DNA from: DATJIG01 sp050260515 | GTDB lineage: Bacteria; Pseudomonadota; Alphaproteobacteria; SMXQ01 | Direction of reading: 5' to 3' | Assembly: GCA_050260515.1 (NCBI GenBank) | Contig: JBLNCI010000036.1 | Span: 62,001-126,000 of the forward strand | DNA: 64,000 bases | Shown: positions 25,946 to 33,822 of the stretch, one piece after another | How positions within the stretch are numbered: position 1 is the first letter of the stretch | Layout: the number at the start of each line of letters is the position of its first letter | Notes under the pieces: model-generated | What the model saw: the letters and a program-made list of their open reading frames with translations, nothing else | What the model was told of the DNA's origin: nothing | Database searches by the model: none | Program-made: the position numbers and the translations under genes

Positions 25946-27192
25946 CCCGCCCGATCCATTACGATAACCGCACCCTTACGCAAGGTGTCGAGGTAATCCG
26001 CCCACCGCTGCATCATCGTACGCCGCTCCTTAAGGTGGGTGGTGCGGTTGTACGCGCGGCCGAGGGGATCACGTACGGCATGCGCGAGTTGGTGCTCAAT
26101 GATATCCGGGCGCACGCCCAGCACTTCATCCAGCAACGTGCGGGCCACTGCACGAAAGCCATGGCCAGTCATTTCTTCCTTCGCTATGCCCATCCGCCGC
26201 AGGGCCGCAAGGATCGCGTTGTTGCTCATCGGTCGCTTCGGCGTGCGCGCGGACGGAAACACGTACTCACCATCGCCCGTCAGCGGGTGAAGCTCGCTAA
26301 GGATCGCAACGGCTTGACTCGCCAGCGGGATGACGTGGGCCGACCGCATCTTCATCCGTTCGGCGGGAATGTTCCACTCAGCACCATCCAAGTCGATTTC
26401 CGACCACCGCGCGCATCTCAACTCCCCAGGGCGGACGAAAACCAGCGGTGCAAGGCGGAGGGCGCACCTCGTAACTAACTGGCCGTTATAGCCCTCGATG
26501 GCCCGCAGCAGCCCGCCTAGCTGCTTTGGCTCCGTCACAGCTGCGAAATGGCGAACACGGGGAGGCGCAAGTGCGCCCTTGAGGTCGGCTGAGGGATCGC
26601 GTTCAGCCCGGCCGGTCGCGATGGCGTACCGGAAGATCTGCCCGCATTTCTGACGAACTCTGCGGACCGTTTCGGCCGCCCCACGGCTCTCGATGCGCCG
26701 CAGAACGGAAAGCAGCTCTGGCGCGGTGATTTCCGCGACGGCCTTCTTTCCGATCCAAGGGAATACGTCTTGCTCCAACCGTCGCAAATGGCGTTCGCCG
26801 TGCTGAGCCGTCCACTGCGAGGCGAACTTGGCAAACCACTCGCGAGCAACCGCTTCAAAGCTGTTCGCGGTGAGGCCATCCTTAGCGCGCTTCGTTGCTT
26901 TCCGGTGCTCACCGGGGTCTATGCCCTGCGCCAGCAGCCTACGCGCCTGGTCGCGCTTTTCGCGCGCCCCGTCCATCCATACGCCGGTCTTCGCATCCTT
27001 GCGTCCCGCGAGTGGTGTCTCCGGGTAGGTGCCGAGTGACAGTCGTTTTTCTTTTCCTCCGAAGCGGTACTTCAGCCGCCACCATTTGCCGCCGCTGGGC
27101 GCTATCTCAAGGTAAAGCCCCCCGCCGTCGAACAAGCGCACCGGCTTCTTGCTGGGCTTTGCCGCGCGGATAGCGGCATCAGTGAGGGGCAC
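25942..27192 (-). CDS. P4-type tyrosine integrase of the island
   Basis: A 416-residue integrase. The N-terminal arm-binding domain (about 1-95) has LTDAAIRAAKPSKKPVRLFD, GLYLEIAPSGGKWWRLKYRF and RLSLGTYPE. The catalytic domain shows Arg in VFVRPGELRCARW, HGFR, and EHQLAHAVRDPLGRAYNR with the nucleophile Tyr. A GTG start at MPLTDAAIR (27192) is preferred, with GGGAG nine bases before it; a TTG five codons earlier is possible. It lies about 160 bp from tRNA-Arg, whose 3' end is the attachment site. Confidence 0.95.
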   Translation of the reverse strand: MPLTDAAIRAAKPSKKPVRLFDGGGLYLEIAPSGGKWWRLKYRFGGKEKRLSLGTYPETPLAGRKDAKTGVWMDGAREKRDQARRLLAQGIDPGEHRKATKRAKDGLTANSFEAVAREWFAKFASQWTAQHGERHLRRLEQDVFPWIGKKAVAEITAPELLSVLRRIESRGAAETVRRVRQKCGQIFRYAIATGRAERDPSADLKGALAPPRVRHFAAVTEPKQLGGLLRAIEGYNGQLVTRCALRLAPLVFVRPGELRCARWSEIDLDGAEWNIPAERMKMRSAHVIPLASQAVAILSELHPLTGDGEYVFPSARTPKRPMSNNAILAALRRMGIAKEEMTGHGFRAVARTLLDEVLGVRPDIIEHQLAHAVRDPLGRAYNRTTHLKERRTMMQRWADYLDTLRKGAVIVMDRAG

Positions 27193-27207
27193 GGGGGCAA
27201 CTCCCAA

Positions 27208-27229
27208 TGGGGACGGTCAGTGTTCCCCA
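27208..27229. promoter_or_regulatory. Inverted repeat upstream of the integrase
   Basis: TGGGGA-N10-TCCCCA is a perfect inverted repeat extended by near-matching AAT/ATT bases, 15 bp before the integrase start codon. It is a candidate operator or recombination arm site. Confidence 0.4.
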
Positions 27230-27347
27230 ATGTTGCCCCCGACACGTGTTGGAATGCAACGGCTGCGCTCGGCTCTGTCCGGAACACGAATGCCCTAGTT
27301 AGGTGCATTCTGATTAGCGTTTCGGAACAGTGCGGAAGACGGTGCAT

Positions 27348-27369
27348 GGAGGTGTGGCGTCCCCGGCGG
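27348..27369. repeat. attR: right copy of the 22-bp attachment core
   Basis: Identical to 20050-20071. This copy overlaps the encoded CCA and 3' acceptor strand of tRNA-Arg and keeps the tRNA whole. Confidence 0.88.
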
Positions 27370-27431
27370 GATTCGAACCCACGGCCCCAGGATTAGGAAT
27401 CCTGTGCTCTATCCTGCTGAGCTACGGGGAC
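27355..27431 (-). tRNA. tRNA-Arg (CCT)
   Basis: A cloverleaf on the minus strand: acceptor GTCCCCG/CGGGGAC, D arm TAGCTCAGCAGGATAGAGCA, anticodon stem CAGGA/TCCTG with loop TTCCTAA (anticodon CCT), T arm with GGTTCGAATCC, and an encoded CCA. It reads AGG codons. Its 3' end is the attachment site of the island. Confidence 0.96.
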
Positions 27432-27523
27432 GCAGACGGCAAACGGCGCGCCCGGTTTATACCACGCCGGACGTGGGGCGCGCCGTGCGTTCGTGGATCG
27501 CGGCCGGGCTTCGGCGCCGCGGG

Positions 27524-28054
27524 TCAGCGGCGGGTGAACGGCAGCGAGTACTTGAGGAGCAGGACCTCGGTGCCCGGATTGTGCCGGTCCATGCCCGCGT
27601 TCGACAGGTGATAGAGCTCGAGGCCGAGGCGCGAGCGGTCGTCGAAGCGGTAGGCCGCCGAGATCGACGAGCGGAACTCGAGGATCTGGCCGAGATTCTT
27701 GCTGCTGCCGCGCCAGTAGGCGCTGGGCGCGAACGCCGGCGTCACCACCCAGCGGTTGCCGAAGAACAGATCGATGCCGACGCCGGCGTAGACGTCGCCG
27801 CCCATGTCGCCGTTCACCATCACGCCGGCGATGGGGTGGAAGACCCAGAGGCGCTTGTCGGAGGCGTATTCGAGCTGGAACGCGGCGGAGGTCTCGTCAT
27901 GGAAGACATCGAACGCGCCGGCGCCGAAGCTCAGGAAGTCGGGATCGCCCGCTTCGGTGGCGGTTTGCGCCCGTGCCGGCGCGGCGAGCAGCGCCGCAGC
28001 CGCTGCGATCAGGGCGACAGCTTTCAGCGAGCGAAGCCAGACGAGACCAATCAC
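27524..28054 (-). CDS. Acyloxyacyl hydrolase / lipid A 3-O-deacylase (PagL-like)
   Basis: A 176-residue outer-membrane barrel with a signal peptide (SLKAVALIAAAAALLAAPARA). The PagL-type active-site pattern is in LYHLSNAGMDRHNPGTEVL (His, Ser and Glu), and the protein ends in an aromatic barrel terminus. PagL removes a 3-linked acyl chain from lipid A. GGAGGGG five bases before the GTG at 28054 sets the start; the longer frame upstream overlaps the peptidase gene. It lies between tRNA-Arg and the peptidase. Confidence 0.85.
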   Translation of the reverse strand: MIGLVWLRSLKAVALIAAAAALLAAPARAQTATEAGDPDFLSFGAGAFDVFHDETSAAFQLEYASDKRLWVFHPIAGVMVNGDMGGDVYAGVGIDLFFGNRWVVTPAFAPSAYWRGSSKNLGQILEFRSSISAAYRFDDRSRLGLELYHLSNAGMDRHNPGTEVLLLKYSLPFTRR

Positions 28055-28164
28055 GAGTTCCCCTCCCCAGGCGGCCGAGAACCGCCGATACGCGATGCGG
28101 CCCATGTGGGCCGCACCGGAAAAAGCAAGCTTGGCCGGGAGGTTACGGCAGGCGGGCGCCGTTT

Positions 28165-29148
28165 TCAACCCGCCGGCAGGAAGCGCGACCCGGTGAACCG
28201 CTCGGTCGCGCCCACCAGGGCGGCCCGGATTCCGGGCTCGCTCGCGGCGTGGCCGGCATCGGCGACCACCACATAGTCGACGTTGCGGGTGCCCGCGTCC
28301 GAGGCCGGCCACTCGCGGACGAGATCGTCGGCGGTGCGGATCGGGCAGACGATGTCGTAGCGCCCCTGGATCACGACGGCGGGGACGTTGCGCACCGCGC
28401 CGAGGCCCGTGAGCAACTGCGCCTCGGCGAGGAAGAAACGATGCACGAAGTAATGCGCCTCGATCCGCGCGAGCCCGAGCGCCGCGGGCTCGCGGGTGAA
28501 GGCGGCCGACACCGCGGGGTTGGGCAGCAGCGTCGAGCACGCGCCCTCGTAGGCCGCCCACGCCCGCGCGGCCGGGCCATGGATGCCCGGGTCGTCCGAG
28601 ATCAGCCGGCGATAGTAGGAGCCGAGCAGGTCGCCGCGCTCGGCCTCGGGCAGGAACTCCGCGAACCGGCGCCACGCCTCGGGGAAGATCGCGCGCATCC
28701 CGTGGAGGAACCAGTCGCCCTCGAGCGCGCGGCCGAGGAAGATCCCCCTGAGGATCAGGCCGAGGCAGCGGTCGGGATGCTCCTCGGCGTAGGCGAGCGC
28801 CAGCGTGGAACCCCACGAGCCGCCGAACACCAGCCAGCGATCGACACCGAGATGGATGCGCAGCCGCTCGATGTCGGCGACGAGATCGGCGGTGGTGTTG
28901 TCCCTGAGCTCGCCCAGCGGCTCGGAACGCCCCGACCCGCGCTGGTCGAAGATGACGATGCGGTACCGGTCGGGATTGAAGAACCGGCGGTGCTCGGCGC
29001 TGGCGCCCGCGCCGGGCCCGCCGTGCAGGAACAGGACAGGCACGCCCGACGGATTGCCGGACGTCTCCCAGTACAGCCGGTGGAGGTCACCGACGGGGAG
29101 CATTCCGCTGGCATGGGGGTCGATCGGGGGGAACAACTCGCGGCGCAT
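28165..29148 (-). CDS. pip: Prolyl iminopeptidase
   Basis: A 327-residue alpha/beta hydrolase of peptidase family S33 that removes N-terminal proline. The oxyanion strand VLFLHGGPGAG, FDQRGSGRS and the nucleophile elbow GGSWGST are intact, followed by LILRGIFLGR, EAHYFVH and the late GRYDIVCP (acid) and ADAGHAASEPG (His). Length and motifs match bacterial Pip closely. It is a cytosolic enzyme and appears to be transcribed alone. Confidence 0.94.
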   Translation of the reverse strand: MRRELFPPIDPHASGMLPVGDLHRLYWETSGNPSGVPVLFLHGGPGAGASAEHRRFFNPDRYRIVIFDQRGSGRSEPLGELRDNTTADLVADIERLRIHLGVDRWLVFGGSWGSTLALAYAEEHPDRCLGLILRGIFLGRALEGDWFLHGMRAIFPEAWRRFAEFLPEAERGDLLGSYYRRLISDDPGIHGPAARAWAAYEGACSTLLPNPAVSAAFTREPAALGLARIEAHYFVHRFFLAEAQLLTGLGAVRNVPAVVIQGRYDIVCPIRTADDLVREWPASDAGTRNVDYVVVADAGHAASEPGIRAALVGATERFTGSRFLPAG

Positions 29149-29187
29149 GGACGGGCGATGATAGGTGCCCGGAACCGCAACGCAAGC

Positions 29188-29229
29188 ATCCTGGGTGGGC
29201 TCGCGCCCATCCTGGCTGGGCTCGCGCCC
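29188..29229. repeat. Two 21-bp tandem repeats
   Basis: ATCCTGG(G/C)TGGGCTCGCGCCC occurs twice head to tail with one difference. The sequence after it, CTGTTGAAG, resembles the right edge of the dispersed repeat (GCGCGCCCTGTTGAAAG at 11816-11831), so it may be a remnant of that family. Confidence 0.6.
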
Positions 29230-29295
29230 TGTTGAAGCCCGCCGCGGCCCACGTATCATCGGGAACCAACTGGCTTCCACGGTCGTCCATCCCCC

Positions 29296-30789
29296 ATGAC
29301 ATCGCTTCGCTCCCGCACCGCCCGTCCGTTCCCCCTGCTCGCGGCCGCGCTCGCCGCGGCGCTCACCGTGTCGGGATGCGAGACCAATCCCGCCACCGGC
29401 GGCCGGATGCTGAGCCTGATGTCGGGCGACCAGGAGAAGCAGGTCGGCGGCGAGGAGCACCCGAAGCTGGTCCAGGAGTTCGGCGGCGAGATCCAGAACG
29501 CCGAGGTCAAGCGCTACGTCGACAGCGTCGGCAACCTGCTGGTGAAGACGACCGAGACCCCGGACGCGCAGTTCACGTTCTCGGTGCTCGACAGCGACAT
29601 CGTCAATGCCTTCGCGCTGCCCGGCGGCTACGTCCACATCACCCGCGGGCTGATGGCGCTGGTCAACACCGAGGCCGAGCTCGCCGGTGTCGTCGGCCAC
29701 GAGATCGGTCACGTGACGGCGCGCCACTCGGCCCAGCTCTACACCCGCTCGATCTTCGCCAACATCCTTGCCGCTGGGCTCGGCATCGCGACGGGCAGCG
29801 CCGAGCTCGGCCAGGTGGCGGGCCAGGGCGCGGGCCTCTACATCCAGAGCTACTCGCGCGACAACGAGTACGAGGCGGATTCGCTCGGCGTGCGCTACAT
29901 GAGCCGCGCCGGCTTCGACCCGCAGCAGATGGCGGAGTTCCTCAAATCGCTCGAGGCGCAGTCGCGGCTCGAAGCGCAGATCCAGGGGCTGCCGCCCGAC
30001 AGCGTCGACCAGTTCAACATCATGGCGACGCACCCGCGCACCCTCGACCGCGTCCAGCGCGCGATCTCCGAGGCCGCCGAGGCGAAGGCGAGCCACCCCG
30101 AGAACGGGCGCGATGTGTACCTGCGCAAGATCAACGGCCTCATCTACGGCGACTCACCCGACCAGGGCTTCGTGCGCGGCAACCGGTTCGCGCACCCGCA
30201 GTTGCGATTCGCGTTCGAGGTGCCGAACGGGTTCCGGCTCGCCAACCAGCCCGCTTCCGTGCTGGCGCGCAATCCGAGCGGCGCCGCGATCTCGTTCAGC
30301 GAGATTCCGCAGGCGCAGAGCATGACGCCGCGCAATTACCTCAGCCGCGTCAACGTGCAGCTCGGCGCGATCGAGGATCTCAACGTCAACGGCATGCAGG
30401 CGGCGACCGGGGTCGCGCGCGTGCAGAGCAACGGGACCGTGCGCGATCTCCGCGTCGTCGTCGTCCGCTTCAGCCCGCAGCACCTGTTCCGGTTCATGTT
30501 CCTGACCGCGCCGCAGCAGACCGCGTCGCTCGACGACGCGTTCAAGCGCACGGTCTACAGCCTGAAGCCGCTGTCGGCCTCGGAAGCGGCGGCGCTCAAG
30601 CCGTACCGCGTGCAGGTGTTGCGCGTCCGCAGCGGCGACACCGTGGAGTCGCTCGCCTCGCGGATGCCGTACTCCGACCTTAAGGTCGAGCGCTTCCGGG
30701 TGCTCAACGGGCTCGCCGAGGGCGCGACGCTAACCCCCGGCACGCTCGTCAAGACCATCGTCGAAGGCGACGTTCAGCCCGTCTCGTAG
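29296..30789 (+). CDS. M48-family metallopeptidase lipoprotein with LysM-like C-terminus
   Basis: A 497-residue envelope zinc peptidase. The lipobox VSGC (Cys28) ends a signal peptide. The M48 zinc motif HEIGHVTARHS is near residue 135 after FALPGGYVHITRGLMALV, and the third ligand is in DNEYEADSLGVRY. This matches BepA/YfgC-like peptidases that act on outer-membrane assembly intermediates. Residues 300-430 are a less conserved extension, and 440-490 look like a LysM-type fold (LRVRSGDTVESLASRM). The last 60 bp overlap the convergent gene. Confidence 0.92.
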   Translation: MTSLRSRTARPFPLLAAALAAALTVSGCETNPATGGRMLSLMSGDQEKQVGGEEHPKLVQEFGGEIQNAEVKRYVDSVGNLLVKTTETPDAQFTFSVLDSDIVNAFALPGGYVHITRGLMALVNTEAELAGVVGHEIGHVTARHSAQLYTRSIFANILAAGLGIATGSAELGQVAGQGAGLYIQSYSRDNEYEADSLGVRYMSRAGFDPQQMAEFLKSLEAQSRLEAQIQGLPPDSVDQFNIMATHPRTLDRVQRAISEAAEAKASHPENGRDVYLRKINGLIYGDSPDQGFVRGNRFAHPQLRFAFEVPNGFRLANQPASVLARNPSGAAISFSEIPQAQSMTPRNYLSRVNVQLGAIEDLNVNGMQAATGVARVQSNGTVRDLRVVVVRFSPQHLFRFMFLTAPQQTASLDDAFKRTVYSLKPLSASEAAALKPYRVQVLRVRSGDTVESLASRMPYSDLKVERFRVLNGLAEGATLTPGTLVKTIVEGDVQPVS

Positions 30790-31245
30790 CAGCGCATAAG
30801 CACGGGCATAGATTCCCGGCGCGTTCGATTCGCGCGGCCCGGCCACGTTGAGCCGCACCGGGCGCGTCTGGGCCAGCCAGGCCCGGAGCCGCCCGGGATC
30901 GTCGCGTGAGAGGTCGTGGACGAGCAGCGGCCTTCCGAGCTCGCCCGCGACGGCGACGGTGAGCTCCGTGCCCGCATCCGCATCGCCCGAGATCAGCACC
31001 AGAGTCGCGTCGCTGTCCCGCACATTGGCGCGGGTTCGCTCCGCGGGATCGGCGCTCTCGCTTTCGTCGAGCGGATAGTCGGCGGAAATAGTCCCGTCCT
31101 CGGCCCAGCGGCCGCGCGGGCACCATCCGGCGATCGCGATCCCGAGCGCGCGCGCCGCGTCGAGCGCGGCGCGATCGACGCCGCTCTGCCCGCCGGAGAC
31201 GACGACGCGGGGAACGCGCCCGCGCACCGTCGCCGTGGCGATCAT
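30730..31245 (-). CDS. Putative molybdenum carrier-like protein
   Basis: A 171-residue Rossmann-like protein of the molybdenum cofactor carrier (MoCo_carrier/YpsA-related) family. The diagnostic start is VVSGGQSGVDRAALDAARAL, then GWCPRGRWAEDG and TLVLISGDADAGTELTV. Family members bind a nucleotide-like ligand or the cofactor; function is poorly known. Its start overlaps the stop of the upstream phosphoesterase-like gene by four bases, so the two are co-expressed. Its 3' end overlaps the M48 gene. Confidence 0.8.
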   Translation of the reverse strand: MIATATVRGRVPRVVVSGGQSGVDRAALDAARALGIAIAGWCPRGRWAEDGTISADYPLDESESADPAERTRANVRDSDATLVLISGDADAGTELTVAVAGELGRPLLVHDLSRDDPGRLRAWLAQTRPVRLNVAGPRESNAPGIYARAYALLRDGLNVAFDDGLDERAGG

Positions 31246-32051
31246 GCCTGAAGGACCTCGAGGACCTCGCCATCGGGAGCGACGGCGCAGGCGAGCAGCG
31301 GTCCGCCGAATCCCGCCCCGCCGTCGAGGCTGACGGTGGCGGCGGCGACCTTGAGTCCGCTTCGCGCGCGATCGTGGCCGCGGACGATGCGCTTGAATCC
31401 GTCGTAGCCCGCGATGGCGTTGAAGGCCGTGCCGCCCCACCAGAACGAATCGCCCTGGGCGTCGAGCGGCTTGGAAACGTCGATTCCGGCGCTCACGAAC
31501 AGGACGCCGTCGCCGGTGCCGAGCGCCGCGCGCTTGAGCGCCGTGAGCAGCGGCTCGTGCCCCGGCTCGCCGCGGAACCGCTCGCGCAGCGCGCCGGTCC
31601 AGCGCGCGATGGCGACCGCGCCGGAGCGCGCCGCCGCGAGCCCCTCGGCCGCGTCCCCGCCGTACGCCGCGATGGTCGCGGCGACACCGTGATCGAGCAT
31701 CCACGTGAGCACGTCGACGGGCTTGGGCGCGAGCTGCAACGACAGCAGCTTCTGCCACATCTCCTCCTGGCACCCGCGCAGGAACACGACGTCGCCGGCG
31801 AACGCGCCCGGCCGCGCGATCACCGCGCGACGGAACCGGATCGCCTCGTTCACCGCGCCGCGCGGATCGGGCCCGTGGCCGAGCAGGTTGCCGAGATAGA
31901 CCAGGCGGTCGCCGCGCTCGAGCCGGGGCGCGAGAGCGTCGTGGAGACGCGCGAGGCGCGACGAATCGCCATGGACCGACGCAATCGCCCAGATGCGGCG
32001 CGCGCGGCGAAGACGTGCGATGGCGGCAAGCTCGGACACGGACGGAACCAT
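31242..32051 (-). CDS. Degenerate calcineurin-like phosphoesterase
   Basis: A 269-residue protein with the order of motifs of PP1-like serine/threonine phosphatases but with metal ligands replaced: GDIHG reads ASVHG, GDxVDRGP reads GNLLGHGP, and GNHE reads RGCQE. A later RGHDRARSG resembles the GHT/GHD motif. The fold is probably kept for binding or scaffolding, not for catalysis. The coupled downstream gene is the molybdenum-carrier-like protein. A longer frame upstream was not used because this ATG gives the family-like start. Confidence 0.6.
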   Translation of the reverse strand: MVPSVSELAAIARLRRARRIWAIASVHGDSSRLARLHDALAPRLERGDRLVYLGNLLGHGPDPRGAVNEAIRFRRAVIARPGAFAGDVVFLRGCQEEMWQKLLSLQLAPKPVDVLTWMLDHGVAATIAAYGGDAAEGLAAARSGAVAIARWTGALRERFRGEPGHEPLLTALKRAALGTGDGVLFVSAGIDVSKPLDAQGDSFWWGGTAFNAIAGYDGFKRIVRGHDRARSGLKVAAATVSLDGGAGFGGPLLACAVAPDGEVLEVLQA

Positions 32052-32166
32052 GGCGCGGGAATACAGCCCAGGACTATGGCGGAGGCGAGGCACCGACGAC
32101 CCGCCGGACAAGCAAAGAGCGGACGCCGTGAGGCGTCCGCTCTTTCGACTCGACTGCAAGCCCGCG

Positions 32167-33012
32167 CTAGGCGGCCTTGAGAACCTCTTCGAGCTTCTGC
32201 GCGGCGACGTCGCGCTCGATCCGCTCGACCGCGGCGAGCTCGCGGGCGAGACGCTCGAGCGCCGCCTCGTAGATCTGCCGCTCGCTGTACGACTGGTCCG
32301 ATTGGCCGGCGTTGCGATGCAGATCGCGCACGACCTCGGCGATCGACACCGGATCGCCGGAATTGATCTTGGCCTCGTATTCCTGGGCGCGACGGCTCCA
32401 CATCGCGCGGCTGACGCGCGAGCGGCCCTTCAGCGTCGCGAGCGCGATATCCATCTGCTGATGCGACGACAGCTTGCGCAGACCCGCGACCTTCGCCTTC
32501 TCGATCGGCACCCGGAGCGTCATCTTCTCCTTCTCGAAGCGGATGACGATGAGATCGAGGTCCATGCCGGCCACGGTCTGCTTCTCGATCAGCTCGATCT
32601 TGCCGACGCCGTGGGTCGGATAGACGACGTAGTCGCCGCTGTGGAAGTCGATCTTCTCCGGCTTGCCGGCCTTCACCGGCGCCTTGCTGGTGGTGACGGG
32701 CACGACCTTGGCCGCAGCGGCCTTGGTCGGAGCCGCCTTGAACGGCGCGGCCTTCACCGGCGCAGCCTTCGCAGGCGCAGCCTTCGGCGCGGCGGCCTTC
32801 GGCACCACCTTCGGCTCCGGCTTTGCGGCCTTGACCTTCGCGGGAGGGGCCTTGGCGGCGGCGGCCTTCGGGGCGGGCTTCGCCGCCTTGACGACGCGCG
32901 CGACCTTCGCTGCCTTTACGACGCGGGCAACCGGCTTCTTCGACATTCTCTTACTCACCTTTGCTGGGCCACTCTTCGGCTTGGAAGCCTTCGATGCCTT
33001 TCTCGTCGCCAT
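32167..33012 (-). CDS. carD: CarD-family transcriptional regulator with Lys/Ala/Pro-rich tail
   Basis: A 281-residue protein. Residues 115-281 are a full CarD/CdnL module: the RNA polymerase-interacting domain (FHSGDYVVYPTHGVGKI, VIRFEKEKMTLRVPIEKA) and the helical DNA-binding part (RAMWSRRAQEYEAKINSGD). CarD stabilises open complexes at promoters. The first 110 residues are a repetitive Lys/Ala/Pro tail (AAKPAPKAAAAKAP, KAAPAKAAPVKAAP), like histone H1 tails and not part of the usual family. Start at MATRKASKAS, preceded by GAAGGA; a start at 33111 would add 33 residues. fdxA lies upstream, an order common in alphaproteobacteria. Confidence 0.9.
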   Translation of the reverse strand: MATRKASKASKPKSGPAKVSKRMSKKPVARVVKAAKVARVVKAAKPAPKAAAAKAPPAKVKAAKPEPKVVPKAAAPKAAPAKAAPVKAAPFKAAPTKAAAAKVVPVTTSKAPVKAGKPEKIDFHSGDYVVYPTHGVGKIELIEKQTVAGMDLDLIVIRFEKEKMTLRVPIEKAKVAGLRKLSSHQQMDIALATLKGRSRVSRAMWSRRAQEYEAKINSGDPVSIAEVVRDLHRNAGQSDQSYSERQIYEAALERLARELAAVERIERDVAAQKLEEVLKAA

Positions 33013-33362
33013 CGCTGACCGTCCTTCTCTCAATCCCCCAGCAGCCTGGTTCCCCTCCAGAGTGTGCGGAACACCACCCGGCACCATCGGTGCCGGAGCG
33101 CCATCCGCCATTACCCTAGATCGCCGTCTTCACCCGGGCTCATCGAGCCCGTGTCCGGCGCTGGCCCTGTCATGTCCGAGCCGTTGCAGGGGTCCGTGGC
33201 CATGTCCCACGAATGCTTTGAAGTATAACAAAAAAAGACGCAGAAATACAGGGGCGCGCCGACACTACATGGTGTCGGCGACCCGGCCTGCAATCCCATA
33301 TCTATGAATTCCGCCCCGGAAACAGGCAATTTCCGGGTGGACAGCCCTGTATCCTCTTTGTG
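33013..33362 (-). promoter_or_regulatory. carD leader with hairpins, a promoter-like box and a short ORF
   Basis: A 350-bp gap without a firm gene. On the minus strand a -10-like TATACT (33225-33220) has no clear -35. Upstream are inverted repeats CCCGGAAA/TTTCCGGG (33321-33344), possibly the end of fdxA, and CGCCGACAC/GTGTCGGCG (33258-33278). In the leader, CGGGCTC-GAT-GAGCCCG (about 33133-33149) is perfect. A 30-codon frame starting MATDPCNGSD ends in TAATG at 33113-33109, coupling to a possible upstream start of carD. Confidence 0.4.
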
Positions 33363-33698
33363 TCAGTCCTTGGACCCGGGTTCCGGGCTCAGGTACTGAA
33401 GCTTGTCGGGCTTCCCCTTCCACTCGTCGGCATCGGCGGGGGGCGTCTTCTTGCGGGTGATGTTCGGCCACTTCTGGGCGAAGTCGCGGTTCATCTCGAC
33501 CCACTTCTCGAGGCCGCCCTCGGAATCGGGGAAGATCGCCTCAGCCGGGCACTCGGGCTCGCACACGCCGCAGTCGATGCACTCGTCCGGGTTGATGACG
33601 AGGAAGTTCTCGCCCTCGTAGAAGCAATCCACCGGGCAGACCTCGACGCAGTCCATGTATTTGCATTTGATGCAGGCTTCGGTGACCACGTACGTCAT
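33363..33698 (-). CDS. fdxA: Seven-iron ferredoxin FdxA
   Basis: A 111-residue 7Fe ferredoxin. The N-terminal motif CIKCKYMDCVEVCPVDC and the second motif CIDCGVCEPECP supply ligands for one [3Fe-4S] and one [4Fe-4S] cluster (Cys9, Cys17, Cys50 and Cys21, Cys40, Cys43, Cys46). The C-terminal PDSEGGLEKWVEMNRDFAQKW is characteristic of FdxA. It carries electrons in the cytosol; partners vary. It lies downstream of the S4-domain and helicase genes and upstream of carD. Confidence 0.96.
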   Translation of the reverse strand: MTYVVTEACIKCKYMDCVEVCPVDCFYEGENFLVINPDECIDCGVCEPECPAEAIFPDSEGGLEKWVEMNRDFAQKWPNITRKKTPPADADEWKGKPDKLQYLSPEPGSKD

Positions 33699-33822
33699 AG
33701 CGAGTTCCTCGAACGAAGTGACGGGCGCCCAGGCGACAGGCGAGAAGCCGGCGCGGCGGGGAGCGAAAGCGGCCTTGGGTTAACACAGCGGCCAGAGGGC
33801 CGCAACCCCGCGCCGACGCAGA

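Larger units (their letters stand above)
20050..27369. mobile_element. Integrated genomic island at tRNA-Arg(CCT)
   Basis: A 7.3-kb element bounded by 22-bp direct repeats, one within the 3' end of tRNA-Arg, with a P4-type tyrosine integrase next to that tRNA. The content is typical of mobile DNA: an AlpA-like regulator, a serine recombinase, a second tyrosine recombinase and several unrecognised genes. The region is visibly richer in A and T than its flanks. No conjugation, replication or phage structural gene is present, so it needs outside help to move between cells. The tRNA gene is intact at the right end. Confidence 0.9.

Noticed and set aside
33111..33329. 72-codon minus-strand frame before carD as a gene
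   Set aside because: It spans the promoter-like TATACT box and has no ribosome site; only its last 30 codons could be a leader.
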